Assembly (NCBI RefSeq): GCF_900230285.1
Contig: NZ_OCNK01000001.1
Span: 1,283,518-1,347,517 of the forward strand
DNA: 64,000 nucleotides
Origin: Blastococcus haudaquaticus
GTDB taxonomy: Bacteria > Actinomycetota > Actinomycetes > Mycobacteriales > Geodermatophilaceae
Direction: 5' to 3'
In this document: in pieces, positions 17,337 through 25,579 of the stretch
Layout: every line of letters starts with the position of its first letter
How positions within the stretch are numbered: position 1 is the stretch's first letter
Program-made: the position numbers and the translations under genes
Notes under the pieces: model-generated
Database searches by the model: none
The model's input: the letters and a program-made list of their open reading frames with translations, nothing else
Told to the model about the DNA's origin: nothing

Positions 17337-18767
17337 TCAGACCGCCGCGGTGGCGGTGCGGCGACGGCCGGCCAGCGTGAGAGCGCCACCCGCACCCAGG
17401 GCCAGGAGGCCCAGGGTCAGCGGAGCGGTGGTCTCGGCGCCGGTGTAGGCCAGCTGGCCCTTCGGCTGTGCGTGGGTGTTCATCGGAGCGGCGGCCCGGT
17501 GGTGGACCGGAGCCGCGGCCTTGTGGTGCTGCTGGACCGGAGCGGCCTCGTGCTTGGCCGGAGCCGGCTGCGCCGGGGCGTGGTGCACCGGCTTCTCGTT
17601 CGGCTTGCAGACCCAGGCGCTGCCGCCACCGGCGGTGGCGTTGTTGGAGCAGGTCACGTCAGCGTCGCCGCCGATCGAGATGATGTTGATGATGTTGGTG
17701 ATGTGCTGCGAGCAGTCGACGTCGCCCTCTTCGCTGTAGCAGGTGAGGGTGTTGTCGTTGCCGACGATGACCTTGATGATCGAGTCGCCGCCGTTGGCGT
17801 TGACGGTGCCGGTCTCGGCGTTGTTGTCGACGTTGTTGCGGGCGTCACTGTCCTGGTCGAGGTAGGTGTCGCCGTAACCGCCGTCGCCGTGCTTGCCACC
17901 GTCTCCGCCACTGGTCACGGAGTCGTTGTCGTTGCGGGCGTTGGCGTTGTAGCGGGCAGCGTTGCCGGCCGCGGCGTTGTTGCTGCCGTGGACCCCGGCG
18001 TCGCCGCCGCGGGAGGCGACGTCGACCTCGTTGTGGATGACCTGCGAGCCCTCGGCGTCGCCCTTGTCGTCGCTGCCGGCGTCGACGGAGTTGCCGTTGC
18101 CGGCGATGACGCCGACGACGGAGTCGCCGCCGTTGGCGTTGACGGTGCCGGACTCGGCGTTGTTGTCGACGTTGTTGCGGGCGTCGGCGTCCTGGACGAC
18201 GTCGGTGTAGGCGTCGCCGCCGTCGCCGTGCTTGCCGGCGTCCCCGCCCGTGGTGACGGAGTCGTTGTGGTTGGAGGCGTCGGCGTTGTACGACGCACCG
18301 TTGCCGGCGGCCGCGTTGTTGCTGTTGCTGACGCTGGCGTTGCCGCCCTGCGACGCGACGTCGACCTCGTTGTGGACGGTCTGCGACGCGTTCACGTCAC
18401 CCTTGTCGCCGCTCCCGGCGTCGACCGAGTTGCCGTTGCCGGCGAACACGATGACGTAGGAGTCGCCGCCGTTGGCGTTGACGGTGCCGGACTCGGCGTT
18501 GTTGCTGACGTTGTTGCGGGCGTCGGCATCCTGGTCGACGACCGTCTCGGCGCCGCCGCCGGAGCCGCCGGAGCCGCCCTCGCCGCCGGTGGTGACCGAC
18601 TCGTTGCTGTTGGCGGCCTCGGCGTCGTAGGAAGCGGTGTTGCCCGCTGCTGCGTTGTTGCTGCCGCTGACGTCTGCGTCAGAGGCGCTCGCCGCCGCCT
18701 GGCCGAGGATGAGGAATCCTCCGGCCATGCCTGCGATGGCGAGTCCGTTTCTCACGGATCGATTCAC
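17337..18767 (-). CDS. LAYTG-anchored Asn/Gly-rich repeat surface protein
   Basis: A 476-residue exported protein. A signal peptide (about residues 1-28) is followed by three tandem repeats of 113 residues (about 30-142, 143-255 and 256-366), each with SNNAAAGN, DADARNNV-NNAESGTVNANG and a VHNEVDVAS-like close; a fourth, truncated unit has four Cys. A His/Pro/Ala linker leads to the sorting signal LAYTG (439-443), a membrane helix and GRRR tail. This is the type of signal used by sortase E, encoded next door. The regular Asn/Gly turns suggest a beta-solenoid or amyloid-like wall fibre; that is inference. GTG 18767 follows an AAAGGA site. I do not recognise a named family. Confidence 0.9.
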   Translation of the reverse strand: MNRSVRNGLAIAGMAGGFLILGQAAASASDADVSGSNNAAAGNTASYDAEAANSNESVTTGGEGGSGGSGGGAETVVDQDADARNNVSNNAESGTVNANGGDSYVIVFAGNGNSVDAGSGDKGDVNASQTVHNEVDVASQGGNASVSNSNNAAAGNGASYNADASNHNDSVTTGGDAGKHGDGGDAYTDVVQDADARNNVDNNAESGTVNANGGDSVVGVIAGNGNSVDAGSDDKGDAEGSQVIHNEVDVASRGGDAGVHGSNNAAAGNAARYNANARNDNDSVTSGGDGGKHGDGGYGDTYLDQDSDARNNVDNNAETGTVNANGGDSIIKVIVGNDNTLTCYSEEGDVDCSQHITNIINIISIGGDADVTCSNNATAGGGSAWVCKPNEKPVHHAPAQPAPAKHEAAPVQQHHKAAAPVHHRAAAPMNTHAQPKGQLAYTGAETTAPLTLGLLALGAGGALTLAGRRRTATAAV

Positions 18768-18798
18768 GTGCGTGTCCTTTGTGAATGTGCGCGTCACA
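17782..18798 (-). repeat. 339-bp tandem coding repeat (3 units)
   Basis: The landmark GAGTCGCCGCCGTTGGCG recurs at 17782, 18121 and 18460, exactly 339 bp (113 codons) apart, marking three tandem units inside the LAYTG-protein gene; the end given extends one period beyond the last landmark and runs slightly past the gene start. Units are similar but not identical at DNA level, so the array is old rather than a fresh duplication. Confidence 0.8.
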
Positions 18799-18915
18799 TG
18801 CGGGTATGAAGTGACGCGCTGGTGAATGGGTGACGAGCGGGGCGGCTGCACTTGGTCGGTGATGTGCCCCCCGTGGCACACCTGAGGACGGACGCAGGCC
18901 GCAGTAGCGGCGGCG

Positions 18916-20016
18916 TCAGTCCGGCCGTGTAGCGGGGTCGGTCGCCGTGAGGGTGGGCGACCCCGCTGCCGGCGCCGCGACGCCGGGCTCGTTCACCGCG
19001 AGGAAGATGTCGGCAGGCGTGCCGAGGACCGCGGCAACGACGGAACCCACGGTCTTGGACGTGCTCTGGCCGGCGCTCTGGCTGCCGCAACCGGCGCCGG
19101 CGACCGTGGGAGCCGGCGCGCTGGAGGACAGCGGCGCCTCAGGGGCGGACGGCTGCGGCGCGGGCTCCGGCGTGACCTGGCCGATGAACTGCTGGGCGAG
19201 CAGGTCCGACGTCTCCGGGGAAGCCGCGCTCGGCGCCACCGCGGGTGCGGTCCGCTCGGCGGCACCGGCGCCCGTCGACCGGGCGGTCCCGGCGGTGCCG
19301 GCGTCCGCGGCCGATCCGGGCACGGCGCAGAGCACGGCGAGGTCGCCGGCGGGCTGGGTGGCCGGCGCCGCGGCCTGAGCCGTCGCCGGAGTCGTTCCCG
19401 AGCAGGCCGGGGCGTCCGTGGTGGCAGCCGTGGCGGTCGCGGACGCGCCTCGCGACTCGTCGCATGCCGACTGTGCCGTGCCGGGCGTCCCGCCCACCTC
19501 GGTGGTCGTGACGGTGGTGGTGCCGTCCCGGTTCGTCGTCGTCGTGGTCGTCGTGTCGGTGGTGGTGGTGGTCGTCGTGGTCACGCTGCTGCTCGTGGCC
19601 GACGCGAGGACGGTGACGTTCCCGGCTGACGCGGAGACATCGTCCGCCGCGGCGCCGCCCGGCGCTGCCGACGCACCCTGCGGTGCCGGCACGGGCTCGG
19701 GAACGCTGCCCGCGGTGGTGGCCACCGACGTGACCGAGGCGCCGATCGCGCTGGTGGAAGCCTCCACGACCGAGGTCACCGTCGACGTGACCACGCTGGT
19801 GATCGAACGCGGGCTCGGCTGCGCCTCTGTCGGTGCCTGATCGGCCTCCGCGGCGACGGGAGCCGGCTCGTCGGCGTGGGCCGCCGCGGCGGTCCCGACC
19901 GCGATGCAGGCGTAGGCCCCGGCCCCCAGGACGCACGCCTGCAGGCTGCGACGGAGCAGCGACCTGCGGACAGGGAACGGCTCCAGGCCGTTCCTGCTCG
20001 CGGTGGTCCCCGTCAT
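18916..20016 (-). CDS. Secreted Ala/Thr-rich protein, function unknown
   Basis: A 366-residue exported protein. The signal peptide has a basic start (VRRSLLRRS), a hydrophobic core and a cleavage site near AAHADE (about residue 49). The mature part is low-complexity Ala/Thr/Ser/Pro with an almost pure Thr tract (TTTTTTTTDTTTTTTT) in the middle, a form expected of a glycosylated or extended wall-spanning stalk. A few Cys residues occur in the second half. There is no LPxTG-type signal or C-terminal helix. It lies upstream of the LAYTG protein on the same strand with 148 nt between, and is probably a separate unit. Family unknown. Confidence 0.75.
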   Translation of the reverse strand: MTGTTASRNGLEPFPVRRSLLRRSLQACVLGAGAYACIAVGTAAAAHADEPAPVAAEADQAPTEAQPSPRSITSVVTSTVTSVVEASTSAIGASVTSVATTAGSVPEPVPAPQGASAAPGGAAADDVSASAGNVTVLASATSSSVTTTTTTTTDTTTTTTTNRDGTTTVTTTEVGGTPGTAQSACDESRGASATATAATTDAPACSGTTPATAQAAAPATQPAGDLAVLCAVPGSAADAGTAGTARSTGAGAAERTAPAVAPSAASPETSDLLAQQFIGQVTPEPAPQPSAPEAPLSSSAPAPTVAGAGCGSQSAGQSTSKTVGSVVAAVLGTPADIFLAVNEPGVAAPAAGSPTLTATDPATRPD

Positions 20017-20136
20017 GGGGCGGACGTTATGAACGAGTTCGTCTCGTGACTACCGGGTCGTGCACCACCGTGAAGTGTGCGGCGTGTCACCTGCCCTCAC
20101 CCGACCGGGGGATTGCGGAGAGTAACCGAAACCGGG

Positions 20137-20167
20137 TTGTTACCGAGTCTGGTATCAACCTGATACC
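20137..20167 (+). promoter_or_regulatory. Promoter with overlapping operator, toxin-antitoxin pair
   Basis: A -35-like TTGTTA (20137-20142) and -10-like CTGATA (20160-20165) are 17 bp apart. Overlapping the -10 is a perfect inverted repeat, GGTATCA-ACC-TGATACC (20151-20167). It lies about 43 bp before the antitoxin-like start. Antitoxins usually repress their own operon by binding such a repeat. Confidence 0.6.
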
Positions 20168-20209
20168 TGGCTGAGACCACAGCGGGGCGACACCCAGGGG
20201 GTGTGGAGC

Positions 20210-20422
20210 ATGGCCATGACGCTCAGGCTGAGCCCGGCGCAGTCCGAGGCACTGCGCCGTCGCGCCGTGGCCGAGGGCGCCTCGATGCAGGACGTCGCCC
20301 GGCGGGCGGTGGAGGCCTACATCCGGGCCCACGAGCCCGAGGTGCCGATCGCGACCGTGATCGACACCGAGCTGCACCGGTTCGCCGGGGCCGTCGAGTG
20401 GTTGAGCCGATGGCGGGACTGA
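20210..20422 (+). CDS. Ribbon-helix-helix antitoxin-like protein
   Basis: A 70-residue protein beginning MAMTLRLSPAQSEALRRRA, the strand-helix pattern of ribbon-helix-helix DNA-binding antitoxins, followed by GASMQDVARRAVEAYI (second helix) and a C-terminal segment likely to contact the partner. ATG 20210 follows GGAG; the ATG two codons later is possible. It overlaps the next gene by 13 nt, as is usual in toxin-antitoxin operons. It probably autoregulates through the repeat at 20151-20167. Confidence 0.75.
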   Translation: MAMTLRLSPAQSEALRRRAVAEGASMQDVARRAVEAYIRAHEPEVPIATVIDTELHRFAGAVEWLSRWRD

Positions 20423-20808
20423 CCCTCGAGGACCTGCTCGAGGTCGCCCGGCGCACGCTCGGGTCGGACATGCGGGTCCGCGACCTGGGGCTGCTCACGG
20501 CCGCGCTGGCCCGGATCGAGGCGCGCGCGCTGGGCCACGACGTGTACCCCACCGTCGAGGAGCGGGCGGCCGCCCTGCTGCACTCCCTCGCCACCACCGC
20601 GCCGCTCGTGCACGGCAACCGGCCCTTCGCGTGGGCGGCGACGGCGGTCTACCTGGCCCGCAGGGGCTGTCCCTCGGCGCTCACCGACGAGCAGGCGGTC
20701 AGCCTGGTCACCGACGTCCTGACCGGCCGCGTCGAGGCCGTCACGGCGATCGCCGACCGGCTGCGCGGGACGAGCGGACCCGCCGCCGGGACGCCGTCCC
20801 CCGCGTGA
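20410..20808 (+). CDS. Fic/Doc-family toxin-like protein with degenerate active site
   Basis: A 132-residue protein with the overall pattern of actinobacterial Fic-family (Doc-like) toxins: LTLEDLLEVARR start, a central ARIEARALGHDVYPTVEERAA-type segment and the WAATAVYLARRG helix. Active members carry H-x-x-x-[DE]-G-N-[KR]-R; here the matching stretch reads APLVHGNRPFAW. The catalytic His is Ala, the acidic residue is His, and the last Arg is Pro; only GN is kept. AMP- or phosphate-transfer activity is therefore unlikely. The start overlaps the antitoxin-like gene; the stop overlaps a GTG (GTGA) ahead of the AidB-like gene. Confidence 0.75.
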   Translation: MAGLTLEDLLEVARRTLGSDMRVRDLGLLTAALARIEARALGHDVYPTVEERAAALLHSLATTAPLVHGNRPFAWAATAVYLARRGCPSALTDEQAVSLVTDVLTGRVEAVTAIADRLRGTSGPAAGTPSPA

Positions 20809-20831
20809 GCGCCCCACGTACGGTGGCGATC

Positions 20832-22451
20832 ATGGGGTCCACGCACGAGGTGACCAACCAGGTTCCGCCGCTCGCCGGGCACGACCCGATCGCCGGTGAC
20901 ACCGCGCTCGCGGAGGCCTGCGTCCGGCACGCCGACGCCACGGCGCTCGCGTCGCTGGCCGATCTCGGGCGGCTCTCCGGCAGCGAGCAGGCGCAGGAGT
21001 GGGGCCGGCTGGCCAACGAGAACCCGCCCCGGCTGCGGACGCACGACCGGTACGGGCACCGGATCGACGAGGTCGAGTTCCACCCGGCCTGGCACGAGCT
21101 CATGCGCACCGCCGTGGGGCACGGCCTGGCCGGCGCCCCGTGGGCGGAGCGGTCCCCCCACGCGCACGTCCGGCGCGCCGTCGGCTACTTCGGGTGGACG
21201 CAGAACGAGATGGGTCACGGCTGTCCGGTGACGATGACCTACGCGGTCGTCCCCGCGCTGCGGCGCACACCCGAGCTCGCCGCCCGCTACGAACCGGGGC
21301 TGACGTCGACCGCCTACCAGTTCGGGCTGGCCGAGCCGACCGGCAAGCGCGGCCTCGTCGCCGGCATGGGGATGACGGAGAAGCAGGGCGGCTCCGACGT
21401 CCGGGCCAACAGCACCCGCGCCGTCGCCCAGCCGGACGGGTCCTACCGGCTGACCGGTCACAAGTGGTTCACCTCGGCGCCGATGAGCGACCTCTTCCTG
21501 GTGCTGGCCCGGCTGGAGGAGGGCATCTCCTGCTTCGTGGTCCCCCGGGTGCTGCCGGACGGCACGCGCAACGTGTTCCACGTGCAACGTCTGAAGGACA
21601 AGCTCGGCGACCGGTCCAACGCCAGCAGCGAGGTGGAGTTCGACGGGACGACGGGGTGGCTCGTGGGGGAGCCGGGGCGCGGGGTGCCGGCCATCATCGA
21701 GATGGTCAACATGACCCGCCTGGACTGCGTCCTCGGTTCGGCTGCCACCATCCGTGCCGCGCTCACGCAGGCCATCCACCACGCGCGGCACCGGCGGGCC
21801 TTCGGCGCCCTGCTCGTCGACCAGCCGCTCATGCAGAACGTGCTGGCCGATCTGGCCGTGGAGAGCGAGGCGGCGACGGCGCTGGCGATCCGGCTCGCCG
21901 CTGCGGTCGACGCCGGGGAGTCGCCCTTCCTGCGGCTGGCCGGCGCCGCCGCGAAGTTCTGGGTGTGCAAGCGGACGCCGGGCGTCGTGGCCGAGGCCAT
22001 GGAGGTGCTCGGCGGCAACGGCTACGTCGAGGACTCGGGCCTGCCGCGGCTCTACCGGCAGTCGCCGCTGAACTCCATCTGGGAGGGCTCGGGAAACGTG
22101 ATCGCGCTCGACGTGCTGCGCGCCATGGGCCGCTCGTCGGACTCCCTGGCCGCCGTCGACGCGGAGCTGGAGCTCGCGCGAGGCGTCGACGACCGGTACG
22201 ACGACGCCGTCGGGCGGCTGCGCGCGGAGCTCGCCGACCCCGAGGACCTGCCCGTCCGGGCGCGGCGGATCGCCGGTCTCCTCGCTCTCTGCCTGCAGGG
22301 CTCCCTGCTCCTGCGGCACGCGCCCGACGCGGTCGCGGACGCCTTCTGCGCCTCTCGCCTGGGCGGGAGCGGCGGTGGCGTGCTCGGAATGCTGCCCGCG
22401 ACGACGGCGGCCGCCAAGATCGTCGAACGGGCGTCGGTCGCCCCTGTCTGA
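20832..22451 (+). CDS. aidB: AidB-like acyl-CoA dehydrogenase
   Basis: A 539-residue flavoprotein of the AidB branch of acyl-CoA dehydrogenases: it begins GSTHEVTNQVPPLAGHD, typical of AidB, with GMGMTEKQGGSDVRAN and HKWFTSAPM in the FAD-binding region and EVLGGNGYVEDSGLPRLYR near the C-terminus. AidB is induced by DNA alkylation in E. coli, binds DNA and may detoxify alkylating compounds. ATG 20832 is preferred because TACGGT ends 7 nt before it and the family begins there; in-frame GTG 20805 overlaps the toxin-like stop and would allow translational coupling. Confidence 0.88.
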   Translation: MGSTHEVTNQVPPLAGHDPIAGDTALAEACVRHADATALASLADLGRLSGSEQAQEWGRLANENPPRLRTHDRYGHRIDEVEFHPAWHELMRTAVGHGLAGAPWAERSPHAHVRRAVGYFGWTQNEMGHGCPVTMTYAVVPALRRTPELAARYEPGLTSTAYQFGLAEPTGKRGLVAGMGMTEKQGGSDVRANSTRAVAQPDGSYRLTGHKWFTSAPMSDLFLVLARLEEGISCFVVPRVLPDGTRNVFHVQRLKDKLGDRSNASSEVEFDGTTGWLVGEPGRGVPAIIEMVNMTRLDCVLGSAATIRAALTQAIHHARHRRAFGALLVDQPLMQNVLADLAVESEAATALAIRLAAAVDAGESPFLRLAGAAAKFWVCKRTPGVVAEAMEVLGGNGYVEDSGLPRLYRQSPLNSIWEGSGNVIALDVLRAMGRSSDSLAAVDAELELARGVDDRYDDAVGRLRAELADPEDLPVRARRIAGLLALCLQGSLLLRHAPDAVADAFCASRLGGSGGGVLGMLPATTAAAKIVERASVAPV

Positions 22452-22570
22452 TCGGCGGTCGGGATGACTACTCTCGTGTCATTCACCGATCACCGGCAGC
22501 GGTGCCGGGCGGTGTCGTGCCGTAATTCCGCTAGCTGCGGATCGACCATGAGCGGACGAGAGCGGGCAGC

Positions 22571-24691
22571 GTGCAACCAGACGACGACGGCCCTCGGTCG
22601 GGACGGCGCGACGTGCTGGACGGCGTCCCCGACGCGGTCTACCGGCTGGACGCGCAGGGACGGTTCACCTATCTGAACGCCGCGGCGGAGGGCCTCTTCA
22701 GGCGCCGGGCCGACGAGCTGATCGGCCGCTCGATGGTCGAGTGCTTCCCGATGCTGGAAGGCACTCCCGCGGAGAAGCTGCTGCACGAGGTGCTCGCCAC
22801 GGCCGAACCGCGGCAGTTCGACCACTACGCCGAGCAGCGGGACCGCTGGTTCGAGGTCCGCGCCTTCCCGGATGCCGAGGGCATCGCGGTCTTCTTCCGC
22901 GACGTCGACGCCCAGCACCGCGCCGCGCAACGTCGCGAGACCGCGCTCCGCGAGCTCACCGCCGTCCTCGAGGCACTGCCGTCCGCGACGGTCCTGGTGG
23001 ACGAGGACGGCCGGATCCTCATCACCAACCGGGCCTGGGAGGCCAACAGCGAGCTGCTGCGCAGCAGCGGCATCGATCCCGGCGGCCTCGACGACGACTA
23101 CCTCGAGTGCCTGCGCCGCGGACTGCCGGGGGACGACCAGGCGGCGGTGGCCGCCGGCCTGGCCAGGCTGCAGGCGGAGCCGCTGGACGGCCTGCCCGGC
23201 TCCTTCGACCACGAGTACTCCGCGCAGCTCGGGTCCTTCGCCACCTGGTTCCGGCTGCAGGCCGCGCGCGTGCCCGACTCCCGGCGCGTGGTGGTCACGC
23301 ACACCGACATCACCGAGCGGGTCCGCGGCGAGCAGGCGCTCGCCTGGCGGGCCGGGCACGACGAGCTGACCGGCCTGCCGAACCGGGCGACGCTGCTGGA
23401 CATGATCGCCGACGCCCTCGCCCACGGGACTCCGGACGCCCCGGGCACGGCGCTGCTGGTGCTGGACCTCGACGGCTTCAAGACCGTCAACGACTCCCTC
23501 GGCCACCAGATCGGCGACCGGCTGCTGCGGCAGGTGGGGGAGCGCCTCGCCGAGCAGGTGCGGCCGGGCGACGCCGTCGGGCGGCTCGGCGCGGACCAGT
23601 TCGTCGTGCTGGCCCGCAGTTGCGATCAGGCGGAGGCGGCCGCGCTGGCCTTCCGCCTGCAGTCGACCTTCGCGCTGCCCTTCACCGCGTCCGGCATCTC
23701 CGTGCCGCTGTCGGCGAGCATCGGCGTCGCTGTCTCCCGTTCCGACGTCCGCGACCCGCACCAGCTGCTCAGCGACGCGGATGCGGCGATGTTCGCCGCG
23801 AAGAGCTCGGGCCGCGACCGGGTGCACCTGTTCTCCCCGGGTCTGCGCGAGGCGGCGCGCTGGCGCCTGGAGGTCGCCACCCGGCTGCGCGGGGACGCCA
23901 TCGACCAGCTGGTCGTCCACTACCAGCCGGTGGTCCGCCTCGACACCGGCGAGGTGGAGGGCGTGGAGGCGCTGGTCCGCTGGCAGCACCCGGAGCGGGG
24001 CCTGCTGCCCCCCGACTCCTTCCTCTCCGTCGCGGAGGAGACCGGTCAGGTCATCCCCATCACCCGGTGGCTGCTGCGCGAGACCACCCGCAAGGCCGCC
24101 GAGTGGGCGGCGCAGGGCCTGCCGCTGCGCATGTCGGTGAACATCAGCGCCCGCCACTTCTCCGCCGAGACGTTGGTCCGGGACGTGCGCGTCGCGTTGC
24201 GCGACTCCGGCCTGCCGCCCGACCAGCTCGTCCTCGAGCTGACCGAGACCAGCGTGGCCGAGGACCCGACGCGCGCCGAGGACCAGCTGACCGTGCTGCG
24301 CAGCTTCGGTGTCCGGGTGGCCATCGACGACTTCGGCACCGGTTGGTCCTCGCTGGCCCAGCTGTTCGCCCTACCCATCGGCACGCTGAAGATCGACCGG
24401 TCGCTGCTCAACGCGGCCGAGCGGGCGGTGGCCGGGGAGACCGGAGCGGTGCTGCACGCGATCGTGGAGCTCACCCGCACACTGGGGATCCGGTCGGTGG
24501 CCGAGGGCGTGGAGACGCCCGAACACCTGCGGATGGTCCGGGAGGCCGGCTGCGACCTCGCCCAGGGGTGGCTGCTCGGCCAGGCCATGCCGGCCGAGGA
24601 GATCCCGCGTTTCGTGCGCTCGGTCCAGGCCGCGGGCGGGGACCTCTGCGCGCTGGCGGTCGCCGGCGCATCGGTCCCCCAGGCAGGGTGA
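22571..24691 (+). CDS. PAS-PAS-GGDEF(degenerate)-EAL protein
   Basis: A 706-residue cytoplasmic c-di-GMP protein: two PAS-like domains (about 15-115 and 125-245), a GGDEF-like domain (about 255-425) and an EAL domain (about 435-690). The cyclase signature is GADQF (residues 340-344) instead of GGDEF, so synthesis is unlikely and the domain may only bind GTP. The EAL domain keeps EALVRW, DDFGTGWSS and VAEGVET, so hydrolysis of c-di-GMP to pGpG is predicted. No membrane segments are seen. The start is GTG 22571. A PilZ receptor is encoded 1.5 kb downstream. Confidence 0.92.
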   Translation: MQPDDDGPRSGRRDVLDGVPDAVYRLDAQGRFTYLNAAAEGLFRRRADELIGRSMVECFPMLEGTPAEKLLHEVLATAEPRQFDHYAEQRDRWFEVRAFPDAEGIAVFFRDVDAQHRAAQRRETALRELTAVLEALPSATVLVDEDGRILITNRAWEANSELLRSSGIDPGGLDDDYLECLRRGLPGDDQAAVAAGLARLQAEPLDGLPGSFDHEYSAQLGSFATWFRLQAARVPDSRRVVVTHTDITERVRGEQALAWRAGHDELTGLPNRATLLDMIADALAHGTPDAPGTALLVLDLDGFKTVNDSLGHQIGDRLLRQVGERLAEQVRPGDAVGRLGADQFVVLARSCDQAEAAALAFRLQSTFALPFTASGISVPLSASIGVAVSRSDVRDPHQLLSDADAAMFAAKSSGRDRVHLFSPGLREAARWRLEVATRLRGDAIDQLVVHYQPVVRLDTGEVEGVEALVRWQHPERGLLPPDSFLSVAEETGQVIPITRWLLRETTRKAAEWAAQGLPLRMSVNISARHFSAETLVRDVRVALRDSGLPPDQLVLELTETSVAEDPTRAEDQLTVLRSFGVRVAIDDFGTGWSSLAQLFALPIGTLKIDRSLLNAAERAVAGETGAVLHAIVELTRTLGIRSVAEGVETPEHLRMVREAGCDLAQGWLLGQAMPAEEIPRFVRSVQAAGGDLCALAVAGASVPQAG

Positions 24692-24807
24692 TCGGCCGCC
24701 GCGTGGGCCGCCGGGCGAGCGCGCCGGGCGGGCCGCCCCGGGTGCCGGACGCGCGTCCGCCGGTCCCGGAGCGCACCGGCCGGCAGGCGGCGCGGCACAC
24801 TGCTCCC

Positions 24808-25542
24808 GTGCCCGACAGCCTGGACGCCGAACTCGCCACCCTCACCGACGAGGAACAGGCGGCCGACAGCCCCTCGCCCCAGCCGGCCGCGGGAGCGCCG
24901 GAGGGCCGGCAGCAACCGGCGCTGGACCTGCTCATCTGGGACGCCCCGAACATCGACATGACCCTGTCGACGGTCATCGGGGCCCGGCCCACCGCGGCCT
25001 CCCGGCCGCGGTTCGACGCCATCGCGGCCTGGTTCGTCGAGGGCGCGGGCGACCCGTCCACGCCCGGCGCGGCCGATGTCGAGGCGTGCGTGTTCGCCAA
25101 CATCCCGCCACAGCCGGGGACGCTGCAGCGCTGGGTCGAGGCCCTGCGCGGGTTCGGCTACTCGGTCTTCGCCCGGCCGAAGTCGCAGCCCGACGACGAC
25201 ATCGACCAGGACATGCTCGACCACATCGCCGTCCGGGCGCACAGCCACCGGCTGCGCCGGCTGGTCGTGTTCTCGGGTGACGGGCGGAACTTCGCCGAGC
25301 CGCTGGAGCAGCTCGTCCGCGAGGGCACCCAGGTCGTCGTCGTCGCCTTCAGCGAGGTCGCGGGGTACGCGATCAGTTCGGAGCTGCTGGAGTTCATCGA
25401 CATCGAGGACGTCCCCGGGGCGTTCGTCGAGCCCCTGGACCGCGTGCGCCTCGACGCCCTCCCGCCGGACGGCGCCTGGCTGCGGCCGACCCGCAGCCTG
25501 CGGGACTTCGTCAGCAGCTTCACCGCCCGCCGGGACCGCTGA
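24808..25542 (+). CDS. NYN-domain (LabA/DUF88-like) protein
   Basis: A 244-residue protein. After a Pro/Glu-rich start, the NYN/PIN-like nuclease fold begins at LLIWDAPNIDMTL (first Asp about residue 44) and continues with the acidic positions DDDIDQDML and VVFSGDGRNF, the expected metal-ligand Asp residues. NYN proteins are presumed RNases; bacterial LabA-type members act in regulation. CACACT (24796-24801) ends 6 nt before the GTG start, suggesting a leaderless mRNA. It is on the same strand as the EAL gene, 116 nt later. Confidence 0.82.
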   Translation: MPDSLDAELATLTDEEQAADSPSPQPAAGAPEGRQQPALDLLIWDAPNIDMTLSTVIGARPTAASRPRFDAIAAWFVEGAGDPSTPGAADVEACVFANIPPQPGTLQRWVEALRGFGYSVFARPKSQPDDDIDQDMLDHIAVRAHSHRLRRLVVFSGDGRNFAEPLEQLVREGTQVVVVAFSEVAGYAISSELLEFIDIEDVPGAFVEPLDRVRLDALPPDGAWLRPTRSLRDFVSSFTARRDR

Positions 25543-25579
25543 GCGCTGCCGTCCCGCAGACGGGCGGTCGCCGCCGTGC

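Noticed and set aside
17782..18798. CRISPR array
   Set aside because: The regularly spaced motif is part of three 339-bp in-frame coding repeats, not short repeats with unique spacers, and no cas genes are present.
20805..20834. GTG 20805 as the AidB start
   Set aside because: The family starts near GSTHEV and TACGGT lies 7 nt before ATG 20832; the overlapping GTG is still possible but less supported.
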